Below, in pieces: positions 35,586-46,242 of a DNA stretch of 64,000 bases. A program made the position numbers and the translations under genes. The stretch is taken from the NCBI RefSeq assembly GCF_002355955.1, contig NZ_AP017368.1:124001-188000 (forward strand), given 5' to 3'. The first letter of the stretch is position 1. Each line of letters begins with the position of its first letter. The stretch is from Candidatus Desulfovibrio trichonymphae. Its GTDB lineage: Bacteria > Desulfobacterota > Desulfovibrionia > Desulfovibrionales > Desulfovibrionaceae. Below the pieces are notes generated by a model, which was given only the letters and a program-made list of their open reading frames with translations, was not told the DNA's origin and searched no databases.

Positions 35586-36371
35586 ATGCCGCACCACGAC
35601 GCTACGCAGAATGCAGTGCCGGACGATGTCCGCGCCGCGCTGGAACAGCGCCTTACCCATGTTTTTTCACGGCCGGCGTTGCTCGCGCTGGCCCTGACGC
35701 ATTCTTCCTTCGCCAATGAGTCAGGGGGCGGCCAGGAGCATAATGAGAGGCTGGAATTTTTGGGCGACGCCGTGCTTGAGCTGTGCGTCTCCACAGAACT
35801 GTTCCGGCGCTTCCCGGCCGCGCGTGAAGGCGAACTGACGGCCATGCGGTCAAAGCTGATCAGCGCCGCTGCTCTGGCGGCGCGCGCCCGTGCGCTGGGG
35901 CTGGACACGCTGGTGATGCTCGGGCGCGGAGAAGAAAATCAGGGCGGACGGAACCGCGATTCTGTTTTGAGCGACGTTCTGGAGGCTGTGGTGGCCGCCG
36001 TGTACGAAGATGGTGGCTTTGCGGCTGCATGCGCGGCGGTGGGGCGCATTTTTGCGCAGTGCTGGCCCCGCGCCGGCGAAGGGGCGCGAACGGCGCCGGA
36101 TTATAAAACGCGGCTGCAGGAAATAACTCTGCGCCTTTGCAAAGACAGACCGATATATGCAAGGCGGGCGGCGTACGGCCCTGAGCATGCGAAAATTTTT
36201 GAAGTCGCGTTGCGCCTGCCGGACGGCAGGAAATTTTTGGGCAGCGGCACAAGCTGCAAGCGCGCGGAACAAGATGCGGCGTGCAACGCTCTTGCGGCGC
36301 TTGAAAACGCAAATGCGAACGTGGCCGTGACGCCAGCTTCTCACAGCCGAGCGGTCGGCACAGACAAATAA
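35586..36371 (+). CDS. rnc: Ribonuclease III
   Basis: 261 residues from ATG 35586; a GTG 48 bases earlier is an alternative. The RNase III signature is intact: HNERLEFLGDAVLEL, with the catalytic acidic residues, then SDVLEAVVAAVYEDGG for the second acidic cluster. The C-terminal double-stranded-RNA-binding domain follows (APDYKTRLQEITLRL, CKRAEQDAACNALAAL). It cleaves dsRNA in rRNA maturation and mRNA decay. The ribosome site is weak (AAAGG, 13 bases upstream). It stands alone, divergent from the gene upstream and convergent with the lon side. Confidence 0.94.
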   Translation: MPHHDATQNAVPDDVRAALEQRLTHVFSRPALLALALTHSSFANESGGGQEHNERLEFLGDAVLELCVSTELFRRFPAAREGELTAMRSKLISAAALAARARALGLDTLVMLGRGEENQGGRNRDSVLSDVLEAVVAAVYEDGGFAAACAAVGRIFAQCWPRAGEGARTAPDYKTRLQEITLRLCKDRPIYARRAAYGPEHAKIFEVALRLPDGRKFLGSGTSCKRAEQDAACNALAALENANANVAVTPASHSRAVGTDK

Positions 36372-36388
36372 GCCGTTTGGCCCGGTCC

Positions 36389-36405
36389 GGGGGCGACACG
36401 CCCCC
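36389..36405 (+). terminator. GC-rich hairpin after rnc
   Basis: GGGGGCG-ACA-CGCCCCC forms a compact 7-bp stem 18 bases after the rnc stop. No U-run follows, so an intrinsic terminator is plausible but not proven. Confidence 0.45.
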
Positions 36406-36441
36406 TGGGGGACATCCTGTCAGCCTGTATATCAGGATTGC

Positions 36442-36624
36442 TTAGCCGCCTATGGGCTGTAAGGCCATCCTTGACAGCGAGTTGGCATACAAGAGTATGG
36501 CTACCGCGGTCAGAATGCGGGGATTTATCGGCCTGAATGTTCTGGTTGCTGTGTTCTCCAGCAGGTTTTGCATAGCGCCCAGATGCGCGTGTATTTTTTT
36601 TTGAAACAATGCGTTGTTGAGCAT
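36442..36624 (-). CDS. Possible 60-residue membrane peptide after lon
   Basis: A 60-codon minus-strand frame, 58 bases beyond the lon stop, has AAGGAAG nine bases before its ATG. The product is MLNNALFQKKIHAHLGAMQN, then a basic stretch and a hydrophobic segment (ILTAVAILLYANSLSRMAL). I do not recognise it. It could be a small membrane peptide translated from the lon transcript or a chance frame. Confidence 0.3.
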   Translation of the reverse strand: MLNNALFQKKIHAHLGAMQNLLENTATRTFRPINPRILTAVAILLYANSLSRMALQPIGG

Positions 36625-36681
36625 CGCCAGTGCTTCCTTGGGCTGCCTGCTGCTTGAAAATGCGGATTCAGGATGACGGGT

Positions 36682-39114
36682 TTACTGCGCGGGCCGGCTT
36701 TGGGCGGCGCTTCCGGCCGGGCGCAAGGAATGGCAGATGGGGCTCACCGTGGCCCGGCCGGAAAATATTTCTTCCGCCCCAGCGGCCAGCGCATGGGGCA
36801 GCACTTCATCAACGTGCTCCACAAAAATCAGTTCCAAATTTCGCAATACCTCGTCCGGCACTTCTTTCAAATCCTTTTTATTGTCGGCAGGCAGAATCAC
36901 GCGTTTAATGCTGCTGCGCCGGGCGGCGAGCAGTTTTTCCCGCAGGCCGCCGATGGGCAGCACTCTGCCGCGCAGTGAAATCTCGCCCGTCATGGCAACA
37001 TCATTGCGCACGGGGATGCCCAGAAGCGCCGAAGTGATGGAGGTGGCCAGCGTGATGCCTGCCGAAGGACCGTCTTTTGGGGTGGCGCCTGACGGCACAT
37101 GGACATGAATGTCCACCTTGCGGTAAAAACGCGGGGCAAGCCCCAGCAGGTCGGCGCGTGAACGCACATATGAAAGCGCGGCTTTGGCCGATTCTGTCAT
37201 GACGTCACCAAGCTGTCCCGTTGTGACGATGTGGCCTGCGCCGTTCATCAGGCTTGTTTCCACAAGCAGAATTTCGCCGCCGCGTTGATTGTAGGCCAGC
37301 CCTGCGCACACCCCAACCTGCGGGCTGTCTTCCCGTTCTTCATGTCGGTATTTTGTGACGCCGAGAAAAGACTGGAGGCTTGAACGGGTAATAGCGACGC
37401 ATTTTTCAAGGTCGTCTTCCTCAACAAGTCGTATGGCTGTTTTGCGGCACAGTGTGGCTATTTCCCGCTCCAGATTGCGCACGCCCGCTTCGCGTGTATA
37501 GGTGCGGATGATTTCAAGAACGGCGTTTTCTGAAAGACGGATATTGTGTTCCTGCAGGCCGTGCTCCGTAATCTGCCGCGGCAGAAGGAAACGTTGCGCT
37601 ATATGGCGCTTTTCTGTTTCAAGATAGCTTGAAAGTTCAATGAGTTCCATGCGGTCCAGCAAGGGCGGCGGTATGCTGTGCAGAGAATTTGCCGTGGTGA
37701 TGAAAAAAATTTTGGAAAGGTCGTATTCCAGATCAAGGTAATGATCCATAAACATGTTGTTTTGTTCCGGATCAAGCCCTTCCAGAAGGGCAGAGGCCGG
37801 GTCGCCGCGGTAATCTGACGTCATTTTGTCTATTTCATCAAGACAAAACAGGGGATTGTTGAATTTGACTCGTTTCAGCGACTGGATAATCTTGCCCGGC
37901 ATGGAGCCGACATAGGTGCGGCGATGCCCGCGTATTTCCGCCTCGTCGTGCACGCCGCCCAGCGACAGGTGCACATAGTCGCGGCCGGTGGCTCTGGCCA
38001 CGGATTTCGCCAGTGAAGTTTTGCCGACGCCCGGCGGGCCCACAAAGCATAAAATAGGGCCTTTGAGCCCATGGGAGAGTTTTTGCACGGCAAGATATTC
38101 CAGAATGCGCTCTTTGGGTTTTTCAAGCCCGTAGTGATCGCCGTCCAGAATGCCGCGCGCTTTTTCTATATTTATGTCAACATGTTTTAGATTGTTCCAG
38201 GGCAAATCCAGTATCCAGTCAACATAATTGCGCACCACGGTATATTCCGCGGAGGAAGGCGGCATTGTCCGCAGTTTTTTTACTTCGCCGAGCGCCTTCA
38301 GGCGGGCTTCTTTCGGCATGTCGCGTTCCCTGAGTTTTTGCGCAAGTTCAGCCACTTCCTCCTGGGGGTCGTCGTCGCGGCCCATTTCTTTATTGATGGC
38401 CTTGATCTGCTCGTTCAGATAGTATTCGCGCTGATTGCGCTCCATCTGCGTTTTGACGCGATTTTTGATGCGTTTTTCCACAGAGGCCAGGTCCACTTCG
38501 CCCTGCAGCAGTTCATACGCCCGTTCCAGACGAACCGTCACGTCGCAGAGCTCCAGCACTTCCTGTTTTTTGTGGTAATCCACCCTGAGATGCGGCACAA
38601 GGGCGTCCGCAAGCAGGCCGGGATCCTGCAGGGCCAGCATGGACATCAGGGTTTCCTGGGAAATTTTTTTGTTGTTTTTGCCGTATTCTTCCAGCGCTTC
38701 GTGCACGGCGCGCACCAGCGCCGGCAATTCGTCCCTGCGGGTCGTCGTCGCGCCGAGTCTGTGTATGCGCACAAGCACGCAACGCGCGCCTTCGTGCAGA
38801 TTCTCCCAATGAGCCCGGTACAGACCTTCAAAAAGTACCTTGATAGTGCCGTCCGGCAAGCGGAGCATCTGCAGAACACGGCTGACGACACCCACGGCGC
38901 ACAAATCGTCATCTTGGGGTTTTTCCAGATCGGCCTTGCGCTGGGCCACCAGAAAAATCTGCTTGTTGTAAAAATTCTGGGCGGCTTCAATAGCTTTTAT
39001 GGAAGGTTCCCGCCCGACAAAAAGCGGCATGACGGAGCGGGGGAACATAATGACCTCCCGCAGGGGCATGACCGGCAGTTCCAAGAAAGCTTCCACCCGC
39101 ATCGCGTCAGACAT
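36682..39114 (-). CDS. lon: ATP-dependent protease La (Lon)
   Basis: 810 residues, full-length LonA: N-terminal LAN domain ([20 protein letters not shown]), long helical segment, AAA+ module with Walker A GPPGVGKT (359-366), and a C-terminal protease domain with catalytic Ser684 (KDGPSAGIT) and Lys727 (LREKLLAA). It degrades damaged and regulatory proteins in the cytoplasm. It is the last gene of the minus-strand set tig-clpP-clpX-lon, an order shared by many proteobacteria, with a 110-base gap after clpX that could hold its own promoter. Confidence 0.97.
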   Translation of the reverse strand: MSDAMRVEAFLELPVMPLREVIMFPRSVMPLFVGREPSIKAIEAAQNFYNKQIFLVAQRKADLEKPQDDDLCAVGVVSRVLQMLRLPDGTIKVLFEGLYRAHWENLHEGARCVLVRIHRLGATTTRRDELPALVRAVHEALEEYGKNNKKISQETLMSMLALQDPGLLADALVPHLRVDYHKKQEVLELCDVTVRLERAYELLQGEVDLASVEKRIKNRVKTQMERNQREYYLNEQIKAINKEMGRDDDPQEEVAELAQKLRERDMPKEARLKALGEVKKLRTMPPSSAEYTVVRNYVDWILDLPWNNLKHVDINIEKARGILDGDHYGLEKPKERILEYLAVQKLSHGLKGPILCFVGPPGVGKTSLAKSVARATGRDYVHLSLGGVHDEAEIRGHRRTYVGSMPGKIIQSLKRVKFNNPLFCLDEIDKMTSDYRGDPASALLEGLDPEQNNMFMDHYLDLEYDLSKIFFITTANSLHSIPPPLLDRMELIELSSYLETEKRHIAQRFLLPRQITEHGLQEHNIRLSENAVLEIIRTYTREAGVRNLEREIATLCRKTAIRLVEEDDLEKCVAITRSSLQSFLGVTKYRHEEREDSPQVGVCAGLAYNQRGGEILLVETSLMNGAGHIVTTGQLGDVMTESAKAALSYVRSRADLLGLAPRFYRKVDIHVHVPSGATPKDGPSAGITLATSITSALLGIPVRNDVAMTGEISLRGRVLPIGGLREKLLAARRSSIKRVILPADNKKDLKEVPDEVLRNLELIFVEHVDEVLPHALAAGAEEIFSGRATVSPICHSLRPAGSAAQSRPAQ

Positions 39115-39224
39115 GACTTCTCCCGATATGATCAGGCTGCAAAAATATCAATAATCAATGCAAAGGATTTTGTAAAACACTTACTGATTCCGGCGTCTGA
39201 TCGCGCGGCCGGCCGCCGGTGATT

Positions 39225-40502
39225 TTATGACGCCTTGTCTTTCCCAACATTGCGGTCCGCGTCGAGGTCTCCGTAAAACAGCACGGGTTCCTTGCCTTTT
39301 TCAATTACGGCACGGTTGATGAGGCACTCCCGCACATTGTTCATTGAAGGCAGCTTGAACATGATGTCCAGCATGATTTTTTCCATCACGTTGCGCAGGC
39401 CGCGCGCGCCTGTTTTGCGCCCAATGGCCTGCGCGGCAATGGCATTGAGCGCGTTCGGCGTAAAGCGCAGGCTTACGTGATCAAGTTCAAAAAGTTTCTG
39501 GTACTGGCGCACCAGCGCGTTTTTGGGCTCGGTAAGAATGCGCACAAGATCCGGTTCGTCCAATTCATCCACATGGGTAATAATCGGAATGCGGCCGACA
39601 AATTCCGGAATCAGGCCGAATTTGACAAGATCCTGCGGGTGAATTTTTTCCAGAAGTTCGGCCAAGGGAATATCGCGGGCGGCGCGCACTTTTGCTCCAA
39701 AACCCATGTAACCGCCGCTCACGCGCGACGCCACAATTTTATCAAGGCCCATAAAGGTACCGCCCACAATAAACAGGATATTGCCCGTGTTCATACGGAT
39801 AAATTCCTGCTGCGGGTGCTTTCGTCCGCCCTTGGGGGGGATGTTGGCCTCTGTGCCTTCAATGATTTTCAAAAGCGCCTGCTGTACGCCCTCGCCCGAA
39901 ACGTCACGGGTGATGGAGGGGCCGTCGCCCTTGCGCGAAATTTTATCTATTTCGTCAATATAAATGATGCCGTTGCCCGCGGCTTCAAGGTCGTAGTCCG
40001 CGTTCTGTAAAAGCTGCACCAGAATATTTTCCACATCTTCGCCCACATATCCGGCCTCTGTAAGGGTGGTCGCGTCAGTGATGGCAAAGGGCACGCGCAG
40101 CACCTTGGCGAGCGTTTTGGCAAGCAGCGTTTTGCCGCTGCCCGACGAGCCAACAAGAAGGATATTGCTTTTTTCAAGCTCCACGTCGTCGCCGATTGCA
40201 TTGGCGTAAAACACGCGCTTGTAGTGGTTGTGCACGGCCACGGAAAGAATTTTTTTGGCTTTGTGCTGACCAATGACGTACTCGTCCAGACGATTTTTTA
40301 TCTCCTGCGGCAAGAGCAGGCGCTCGTTGCCCTCAGGGGCCTCCCGCTGGTCGCGGTCGATAATGTTGTTGCAGGTCTTGATGCAGGAGTCACAGATGGT
40401 TGCAGTATCCCACACGATGAGCTTGCGCACCTCAAGCTCGTTACAACCGCAAAAAGAACAGCGCATGGGCTCTTTTGTCATGGTTTTTTGTGTTTTCGAC
40501 AT
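39225..40502 (-). CDS. clpX: ATP-dependent Clp protease ATPase subunit ClpX
   Basis: 425 residues. An N-terminal C4 zinc finger (Cys15, Cys18, Cys37, Cys40) is followed by the AAA+ unfoldase domain with Walker A GSSGSGKT (118-125), [18 protein letters not shown] and the pore-loop region near GYMGFGAK. It recognises, unfolds and feeds substrates into ClpP. The start is four bases beyond the clpP stop, so the two are co-translated. All key residues appear intact. Confidence 0.97.
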   Translation of the reverse strand: MSKTQKTMTKEPMRCSFCGCNELEVRKLIVWDTATICDSCIKTCNNIIDRDQREAPEGNERLLLPQEIKNRLDEYVIGQHKAKKILSVAVHNHYKRVFYANAIGDDVELEKSNILLVGSSGSGKTLLAKTLAKVLRVPFAITDATTLTEAGYVGEDVENILVQLLQNADYDLEAAGNGIIYIDEIDKISRKGDGPSITRDVSGEGVQQALLKIIEGTEANIPPKGGRKHPQQEFIRMNTGNILFIVGGTFMGLDKIVASRVSGGYMGFGAKVRAARDIPLAELLEKIHPQDLVKFGLIPEFVGRIPIITHVDELDEPDLVRILTEPKNALVRQYQKLFELDHVSLRFTPNALNAIAAQAIGRKTGARGLRNVMEKIMLDIMFKLPSMNNVRECLINRAVIEKGKEPVLFYGDLDADRNVGKDKAS

Positions 40503-40506
40503 AGGT

Positions 40507-41118
40507 TCAGCCGTTCTTTTTCTGCGCCGTCATGTTGCGGCGTGAAACCAGCACGCGGTCGATAATGCCGAGTTCTCTGGCTTCGTCAGGTGTCAAAAAA
40601 TTGTCGCGTTCTGTGGCGGAGGCCACTTCCTCATAGGGGCGCTGCATATTTTCCGCCAGCATGCGGTTGAGTCGTTCCTTGAGGCGTAAGACCTCGCGGG
40701 CGTGTATCTCAATATCCGTAGCTTGCCCGTGGAATCCGCCCGAAGGCTGATGTATCATAATCTGACTGTTGGGCAATGCAAAACGCATGCCCGACTCGCC
40801 GGCCGCCAGCAAAAAAGCGCCCATACTGGCGGCTCGACCGATACAAACGGTAGAAACGGGTGACGAAACAAAGCGCATGGTGTCATAGACGGCCAGCCCA
40901 GCCGTCACCGAACCGCCGGGGGAATTGATATACAGGCTGATTTCCTTCTCCGGATCCTGAGATTCCAGAAAAAGCAGCTGTGCGCATATGAGCGAAGCCA
41001 CAGCGTCATTTACTTCAGACCCAAGCAGCACAATGCGATCCTTGAGCAGACGGGAATAGATGTCATACGCCCGCTCTGAACGGCCTGTGGTTTCAATAAC
41101 CATGGGAATTAACGACAT
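40507..41118 (-). CDS. clpP: ATP-dependent Clp protease proteolytic subunit
   Basis: 203 residues from ATG 41118 ([20 protein letters not shown]), preferred because GAGG lies just upstream; the frame is open to 41214, but that part overlaps tig. The catalytic triad is present: Ser98 (GRAASMGAF), His123 (IMIHQPSGG) and Asp172. [21 protein letters not shown] motifs are also conserved ([17 protein letters not shown]). It forms the tetradecameric barrel that works with ClpX. Gap to clpX is four bases, gap from tig 59 bases. Confidence 0.97.
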   Translation of the reverse strand: MSLIPMVIETTGRSERAYDIYSRLLKDRIVLLGSEVNDAVASLICAQLLFLESQDPEKEISLYINSPGGSVTAGLAVYDTMRFVSSPVSTVCIGRAASMGAFLLAAGESGMRFALPNSQIMIHQPSGGFHGQATDIEIHAREVLRLKERLNRMLAENMQRPYEEVASATERDNFLTPDEARELGIIDRVLVSRRNMTAQKKNG

Positions 41119-41177
41119 GCTTGCCTCACAGTTGCCCGACAAAGAGTTTGCTGTAATCCGCCGCAGTTTAGGTATAA

Positions 41178-42527
41178 TCATAAGCCTGTAAACATATTTT
41201 TTGATATTGCACATCCGCTGGCAGCGGCCTGACCTGCGCTTGGTTCCACTTCCTTCACGCGGGCCTTTGCGTAAACGAGCTCCATAGCCTTGTCGGCCAG
41301 CAGACGGTCACGCAAAGCAAAAATCATGCCTGAGCGTTCATACTGCTCGCGGAGTGTTTTAAAGTCATCCCCGCTCTGCAGGCTGGCTTGATAAATATGC
41401 GCGTTGATTTCCTGATCAGTGACGTCCAGACCTTCCTTCTTGGCAATAGAGAGCATAAGCACGTGATATCGCGTTATCTCTTCAGCCTGTGGCAGCACTT
41501 CCACGCATAGCGTGTCAGGGCTTTTGCCCAGTGATTCCAGACTCTTTCCATAGCGTTCCAAGCGGGCTTTCTGTGCGGCGAGCAGGGTGTTGATCTGTAT
41601 GTCCACCATGCTTTGGGGCAGGGGGAACTTCGTCATTTTCAGCAGTTTGTCCAGAATGTTTTTCTGGGTCGCGCTCTTGTTCAGGTCAGTGCGACTTTTG
41701 ACATAGCTGTCGCTGATATTTTGCTTGAGCTTGTCCACAGTTTCAACGCCAAGGCTTTTGGCCAGTTCATCATTGAGTTCCGGCAGCTTGCGTTCTTTGA
41801 TGGCGTGCACCTTGACCTTCATGGTCACGGTTTTTCCGGCCAGATCCCTGGCGAGAAAGTCGTCGGGAAAGCGGATTTCGCTCTCGCCTTCCTGCCCGTA
41901 CTGAATTGTTTTGACGAGAGCTTCAAAATCTTCCAGAGCCTGACGTTCACCCAGCGCCAGATTGAAATTTTCGGAGTTGACGCCTTCAACGGCTTTACCG
42001 TTTTCATATGCGGCGAAGTCGAGGCTCACCACCTGACCGTCCACGGCCGGACCAAGGCCGTCCACCGGCAAAAGCTGCGCGCGGTCGCGGAGGATTCGCT
42101 CTATAACATCTGTCACGACCTCTTCTTTGAGGACGACCTTTTCTTGTTCGGCATCCAAGCCCTCGTAGGGGGGCAGGTCAAATTCGGGCAGCACTTCAAA
42201 CTCAATGCTGTAGGTATAGCCGCTGCCCCGCTCAAGCGTGTTCGGCCCGTCCAGATCTATGCCGGACACGGGCGTCACGCCGAGCGTCTGCATAACCTCG
42301 TTGAGGTGCACATTGACAAGATCCTGATGGGCTTCTTCATAAATTTTTTGTCGAAAACGCTGCTCAATAACAGAGGCAGGCACTTTGCCCTTGCGAAAAC
42401 CGTCCAGCTGCACAGACGTTTTATACAGGGCCACAGCGCCCATGATGGCCGCTTCCACCTCCTGCGGCTCTGTTGTGATTATGACCTTTTTTCTGACGGG
42501 TGAAAGTTCTTCTACTTTATACTCCAC
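41178..42527 (-). CDS. tig: Trigger factor
   Basis: 449 residues. The N-terminal ribosome-binding domain has the signature [16 protein letters not shown] (42-57, GFRxGKxP), followed by a peptidyl-prolyl isomerase domain (about 155-240) and the C-terminal helical chaperone domain. It meets nascent chains at the ribosome exit. First gene of the tig-clpP-clpX-lon set; CTCCACGGGGAGCTCC before the start contains the ribosome site (GGAGCTCC on the minus strand). Confidence 0.95.
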   Translation of the reverse strand: MEYKVEELSPVRKKVIITTEPQEVEAAIMGAVALYKTSVQLDGFRKGKVPASVIEQRFRQKIYEEAHQDLVNVHLNEVMQTLGVTPVSGIDLDGPNTLERGSGYTYSIEFEVLPEFDLPPYEGLDAEQEKVVLKEEVVTDVIERILRDRAQLLPVDGLGPAVDGQVVSLDFAAYENGKAVEGVNSENFNLALGERQALEDFEALVKTIQYGQEGESEIRFPDDFLARDLAGKTVTMKVKVHAIKERKLPELNDELAKSLGVETVDKLKQNISDSYVKSRTDLNKSATQKNILDKLLKMTKFPLPQSMVDIQINTLLAAQKARLERYGKSLESLGKSPDTLCVEVLPQAEEITRYHVLMLSIAKKEGLDVTDQEINAHIYQASLQSGDDFKTLREQYERSGMIFALRDRLLADKAMELVYAKARVKEVEPSAGQAAASGCAISKNMFTGL

Positions 42528-43270
42528 GGGGAGCTCCTTTCAAGCGGCGTGACATCACGAAAATACCAGCGCCTGCCTTGATCGGGGCAAGGTTTCGCGC
42601 AGTCTTTGCTTTTTAACAAGTTTTGCGGAGATGTACACCTTTTGCCTGTTGTTCGCAACTATAATCCGTTCCCCGCACGGGGCGGAGGCATTTAAAAAGT
42701 CTGCAGAACGAAGGCGTGCTGAAAAGGAAACAGCCCGCCATGTTAAGAAGAAGCCGTCAAATCTTATGGATGCTGTAGATTGAACACACTGTCCACCAGG
42801 TGATATGCTGCTAACTTTATGTTAGTAAAATATTGCTGTCCGGCTGAGAGGTCAAGTGTACCAGTGTGAACTTGTTGGACAGATATGTCGAATTTGCTCG
42901 AAAATTTCTGACAGGCCAGCGGCAGATATACCACCACCGTGATGGTTCTGGACGAGAGGCTGAAGTGACTGCTCAGAAACTCATAAAATCTGCCGTTCTC
43001 CGTGTCGCGGCAGCTGATACGGCACAGGCGCAAGGCTTTGTTCCGGCTGACGACCTCAACTGGAAAATTCCCGAAACGATGCCGGGTACATGGAGAGCAT
43101 TCGAGATCGTCAGTTCAAAAAATCCTTGACTCGGGGGGCGGGTCTATACATGCCCTAGCGTCGTCAAAAGCAAGGCTTGTCATATGCGGCGTTTTTCCGT
43201 TACTTATTAATTTCGCAATGTATGCAAAAGATAACAGCATGGCGAAAACAGCGTTTTTGTGAGGTGAACT
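42528..43270. other. 743-bp gene-poor region between tig and ilvE
   Basis: This holds the divergent promoters of tig and ilvE but no gene I can name. Open frames on both strands near 42,764-43,129 have no recognisable family and no good ribosome site; the plus-strand one (VEFARKFLTGQRQIYHHRDG) reads like a shadow frame. A CCCCGCACGGGG hairpin sits near 42,674-42,685. A TTGACT at 43,126 is followed by TATACA only 13 bases on, which is too short for a standard promoter. A small RNA is possible but unproven. Confidence 0.4.
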
Positions 43271-44191
43271 ATGCAAACAACACAATTTATCTGGTTTGAC
43301 GGCAAAATGCTTCCCTGGGATCATGCCCGCGTGCATGTTCTCACCCATGCTCTGCATTACGGCAGCGCCGTTTTTGAAGGCATGCGTGCCTATTCCTGTA
43401 CTGACGGAACATCCGCTGTTTTTCGGCTTGCCGATCACTGCAAACGGCTTGTCAATTCCGCAAAAATTTTGCGTTTTGAACTGCCGTACAGCGCCGAACA
43501 TCTGGCCGTGGCCTGTGTGGAGACGTTGCAGGCCAACAAACTGACTGAAGGATATGTCCGCCCGCTTTCTTTTGTGGGATATGGCGAATTGGGCATCTAC
43601 CCAGGGGACAACCCTGTGCAGACAATCATCGCTGTCTGGCCTTGGGGGGCATATCTCGGCGCGGAAGCGCTAGAGAAGGGCATTCGCGTCAAAACAAGTT
43701 CTTTCGCGCGCATGCACGTCAACACGCTTATGACAAAAGCTAAAAGTTCCGGCAATTACATCAATTCCATACTCGCAAAAGTGGAAGCCAAGGGAGAAGG
43801 CTATGACGAAGCCGTCATGCTGGATACGGCCGGTTTTGTTTCTGAAGCGTCTGGCGAAAATATTTTCATTGTTCGCGACGGCATTCTTAAAACAACGCCT
43901 TGGACGTCCATTCTTGGCGGCATTACCCGTGACTCTATCATCAAGCTGGCCCGTGACGTGGGTTATCTTGTGGAAGAACAGCAATTCACCCGTGACGAAT
44001 TTTATATTGCCGACGAGGCATTTTTGACCGGCACGGCGGCGGAGCTCACCCCCATACGCGAGTTGGACCATCGCGTTATCGGCGCTGGCGGCGCCGGACC
44101 GGTGACCAGACGTTTGCAGAAGGAATTTTTTAAGGTGGTCAGGGGCGAAAATGTCGAATATGCCGACTGGCTGCATCGTTACAATGTGTAA
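43271..44191 (+). CDS. ilvE: Branched-chain amino acid aminotransferase
   Basis: 306 residues, fold type IV PLP enzyme. The Schiff-base lysine is K158 (TLMTKAKSSGNYINSIL), and SEASGENIFIVRDG near 196-209 is the second family signature with the conserved glutamate. HALHYGSAVFEGMRAY (26-41) is the standard IlvE opening. It performs the last step in leucine, isoleucine and valine synthesis. GAGGTGA lies before the ATG. It is followed after six bases by dnaX on the same strand, so the recombination-repair genes may share its transcript. Confidence 0.95.
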   Translation: MQTTQFIWFDGKMLPWDHARVHVLTHALHYGSAVFEGMRAYSCTDGTSAVFRLADHCKRLVNSAKILRFELPYSAEHLAVACVETLQANKLTEGYVRPLSFVGYGELGIYPGDNPVQTIIAVWPWGAYLGAEALEKGIRVKTSSFARMHVNTLMTKAKSSGNYINSILAKVEAKGEGYDEAVMLDTAGFVSEASGENIFIVRDGILKTTPWTSILGGITRDSIIKLARDVGYLVEEQQFTRDEFYIADEAFLTGTAAELTPIRELDHRVIGAGGAGPVTRRLQKEFFKVVRGENVEYADWLHRYNV

Positions 44192-44197
44192 TTCGTC

Positions 44198-45886
44198 ATG
44201 AGACACACATCGCTGGCCGCGCGCTACCGCCCGCAAACCTTTGCCGATGTGGCAGGGCAGGATATGGTCAAGGCTGTCCTCTCCCGCGCTGCAGCAGAGG
44301 GCAGGCCAGCGGCCGCCTATTTGCTGAGCGGCACACGCGGCGTGGGCAAAACTACCATTGCACGCATTTTCGCCAAGGCATTGAACTGTGAACACGCGCC
44401 GGTGTCGGAACCCTGTAATGAATGCCCTCAGTGCCGCCGGATTACGCAGGGAGCGTATGTGGATGTGGCAGAAATTGACGGCGCGTCCAACAATAGCGTG
44501 GACGACGCCCGTGCCCTGCGCGAAAATATAACGTATGCTCCCATGGAGGGCAGTTACAAGATTTTTATTATTGATGAAGCTCACATGTTGAGCCGTCACG
44601 CGTTTAACGCGCTTTTGAAAACTCTAGAAGAACCGCCGCCGCGTGTGGTTTTTGTGTTCGCCACTACGGAGGCTCATAGATTTCCGCTCACCATTGTCAG
44701 CCGCTGCCAGCATTTTGTCTTCCGCCATTTGACGGAAGAGGAGCTCTGCACACATCTGTCCGCTGTGCTGCGGAATGAGCGCATACCATTTGAGGAAAGC
44801 GCGGCGCGCCTTATTGCAAAACGTGCTGCCGGCAGTGTGCGTGACGGCATGTCGCTGCTGGATCAGGCGCTGGCTCTCGGCGGCGCGAGTCTGACAACAG
44901 CCGGAACGCGTGAGGTGTTGGGCATGGCCGGGCAGGAGATTTTTGCCGGTCTGTTTGACGCCATGCGGCGGCAGGACTGCACCGCCGTCGCGACAATCTC
45001 ACGGCAGGTTCTGCATGCCGGCTTGGATATAGGTTTTTTTGTGCAAGAGCTCGTCGGGCAGTTGCGCGGTCTTTTTTTGGCGTGCGAGGGCGGCGCTCCT
45101 GCGGTGCATGCCCTGCAACTGTCCGCTGACGAAGCGGCTTTTTTGCAGGCGATTGCGTCTGGTTTTTCCGCAGCGCATCTGCACTCGGCCTGGCAGATGG
45201 CGCTGGAGGCAAGGCGCGGTATTGTCTATCACCCTGAACCAGCGGCTGCCCTGGAGCTGCTTTTGCTTAATCTGGCTCTGCTGCCGCGGCTTTTGCCGGT
45301 GGATCGTCTGGCGTCCTGCCTGTCGGCGGATGCCGGGACGACGCACGATGCGCCTGTCAACACGGCCTACAACGCGCAGGCTGCACAGTCTGCAGCAGCG
45401 GCTTTGCAGGAGACTGCCGATTCGAATCCGTGCCCAGCAACAGAAGCCGCTTCCGCGCAAGTCGCATCCGCTTCGGACGTTGCGTCATACATGCCTCGTT
45501 CGACGAATTTTCGGCCGGACTGGGAGGCTTTTTGCGATTTTTGCGTTGCAGAACACAAAGTTGGGCGTCCATCGCCTCCACCGCACCTGCTTGTGGATGT
45601 GACGGCGGACTGGCAGGGGGAAGATCTGCGTCTGACGATCAAAAGTCAAATCCTGTACCGGCAGATGGAGTCGCAGCGCGCGGCGCTGCTGCACGCGCTT
45701 GCGGCCTTCGGCGCGCAGTGCGTGCACCTCACGCTGACAGCGCCGCCAAAGCCGCGTGGCGCGCGTGAGCTTATGGAACAATTCAGTCGGCATCCTGGGC
45801 TTCAGCCCTGTTTCGATGTGCTTGGGGCTACGCTGGAACATTGTACTGACCAGGCGCAAGTTGGCACCACGGATCTTCTTAGTTGA
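44198..45886 (+). CDS. dnaX: DNA polymerase III subunit gamma/tau
   Basis: 562 residues. AAA+ clamp-loader module with Walker A GTRGVGKT (45-52), a four-Cys zinc site (C64, C73, C76, C79), IIDEAHML near 119-126 and the sensor SRC at about 168-170. The C-terminal third has an Ala-rich linker and a domain that would bind the polymerase alpha subunit (tau part). No A-run frameshift site of the E. coli type stands out, so production of a gamma form cannot be predicted. It heads the classic dnaX-ybaB-recR order. Confidence 0.95.
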   Translation: MRHTSLAARYRPQTFADVAGQDMVKAVLSRAAAEGRPAAAYLLSGTRGVGKTTIARIFAKALNCEHAPVSEPCNECPQCRRITQGAYVDVAEIDGASNNSVDDARALRENITYAPMEGSYKIFIIDEAHMLSRHAFNALLKTLEEPPPRVVFVFATTEAHRFPLTIVSRCQHFVFRHLTEEELCTHLSAVLRNERIPFEESAARLIAKRAAGSVRDGMSLLDQALALGGASLTTAGTREVLGMAGQEIFAGLFDAMRRQDCTAVATISRQVLHAGLDIGFFVQELVGQLRGLFLACEGGAPAVHALQLSADEAAFLQAIASGFSAAHLHSAWQMALEARRGIVYHPEPAAALELLLLNLALLPRLLPVDRLASCLSADAGTTHDAPVNTAYNAQAAQSAAAALQETADSNPCPATEAASAQVASASDVASYMPRSTNFRPDWEAFCDFCVAEHKVGRPSPPPHLLVDVTADWQGEDLRLTIKSQILYRQMESQRAALLHALAAFGAQCVHLTLTAPPKPRGARELMEQFSRHPGLQPCFDVLGATLEHCTDQAQVGTTDLLS

Positions 45887-45929
45887 TTGATTTTACACGA
45901 TATTACAGGGAGAAGGAGAAGATCAGCAT

Positions 45930-46241
45930 ATGCGCAATATGAACGATATCCTGCGTCAGGCGCAGGTAATTCAGCAAAAGCTTGCCAAATTGCAGCAGGA
46001 AGCGGCGGAACGCGTTTACGAAGCCTCCAGCGGCGGCGGCATTGTCAGCGTCGCTGTTTCCGGAAAACAGGAATTGACGCGACTGACCATCGACCCCAAA
46101 GCCTTGGAAGGCGGCGATGTGGAGATGATGCAGGATTTGATTCTCGCGGCGGTCAATGAAGCGGGTCGTATTGCCCGCGAGACGCTGGAACGTGAAATGA
46201 ACGCTCTTTCAGGGGGCATCAAGTTGCCCGGCATGTTCTGA
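45930..46241 (+). CDS. YbaB/EbfC nucleoid-associated protein
   Basis: 103 residues, normal size. NDILRQAQVIQQKLAKLQQE forms the N-terminal helix and VSVAVSGKQELTRLTIDPKAL the conserved beta core, followed by EDLILAAVNEA-like DLILAAVNEAGRIARETLER. YbaB/EbfC dimers bind DNA and are found between dnaX and recR in many bacteria, as here. GGGAGAAGGAGAAG precedes the start. It ends one base before recR. Confidence 0.93.
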   Translation: MRNMNDILRQAQVIQQKLAKLQQEAAERVYEASSGGGIVSVAVSGKQELTRLTIDPKALEGGDVEMMQDLILAAVNEAGRIARETLEREMNALSGGIKLPGMF

Positions 46242-46242
46242 C

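Noticed and set aside
42764-43129. Overlapping ORFs on both strands between tig and ilvE
   Set aside because: No recognisable domain, no ribosome site and frames that look like mirror images of each other; treated as chance.
43126-43150. TTGACT and TATACA as an ilvE promoter
   Set aside because: Only 13 bases separate the two boxes, too short for a standard sigma-70 promoter.
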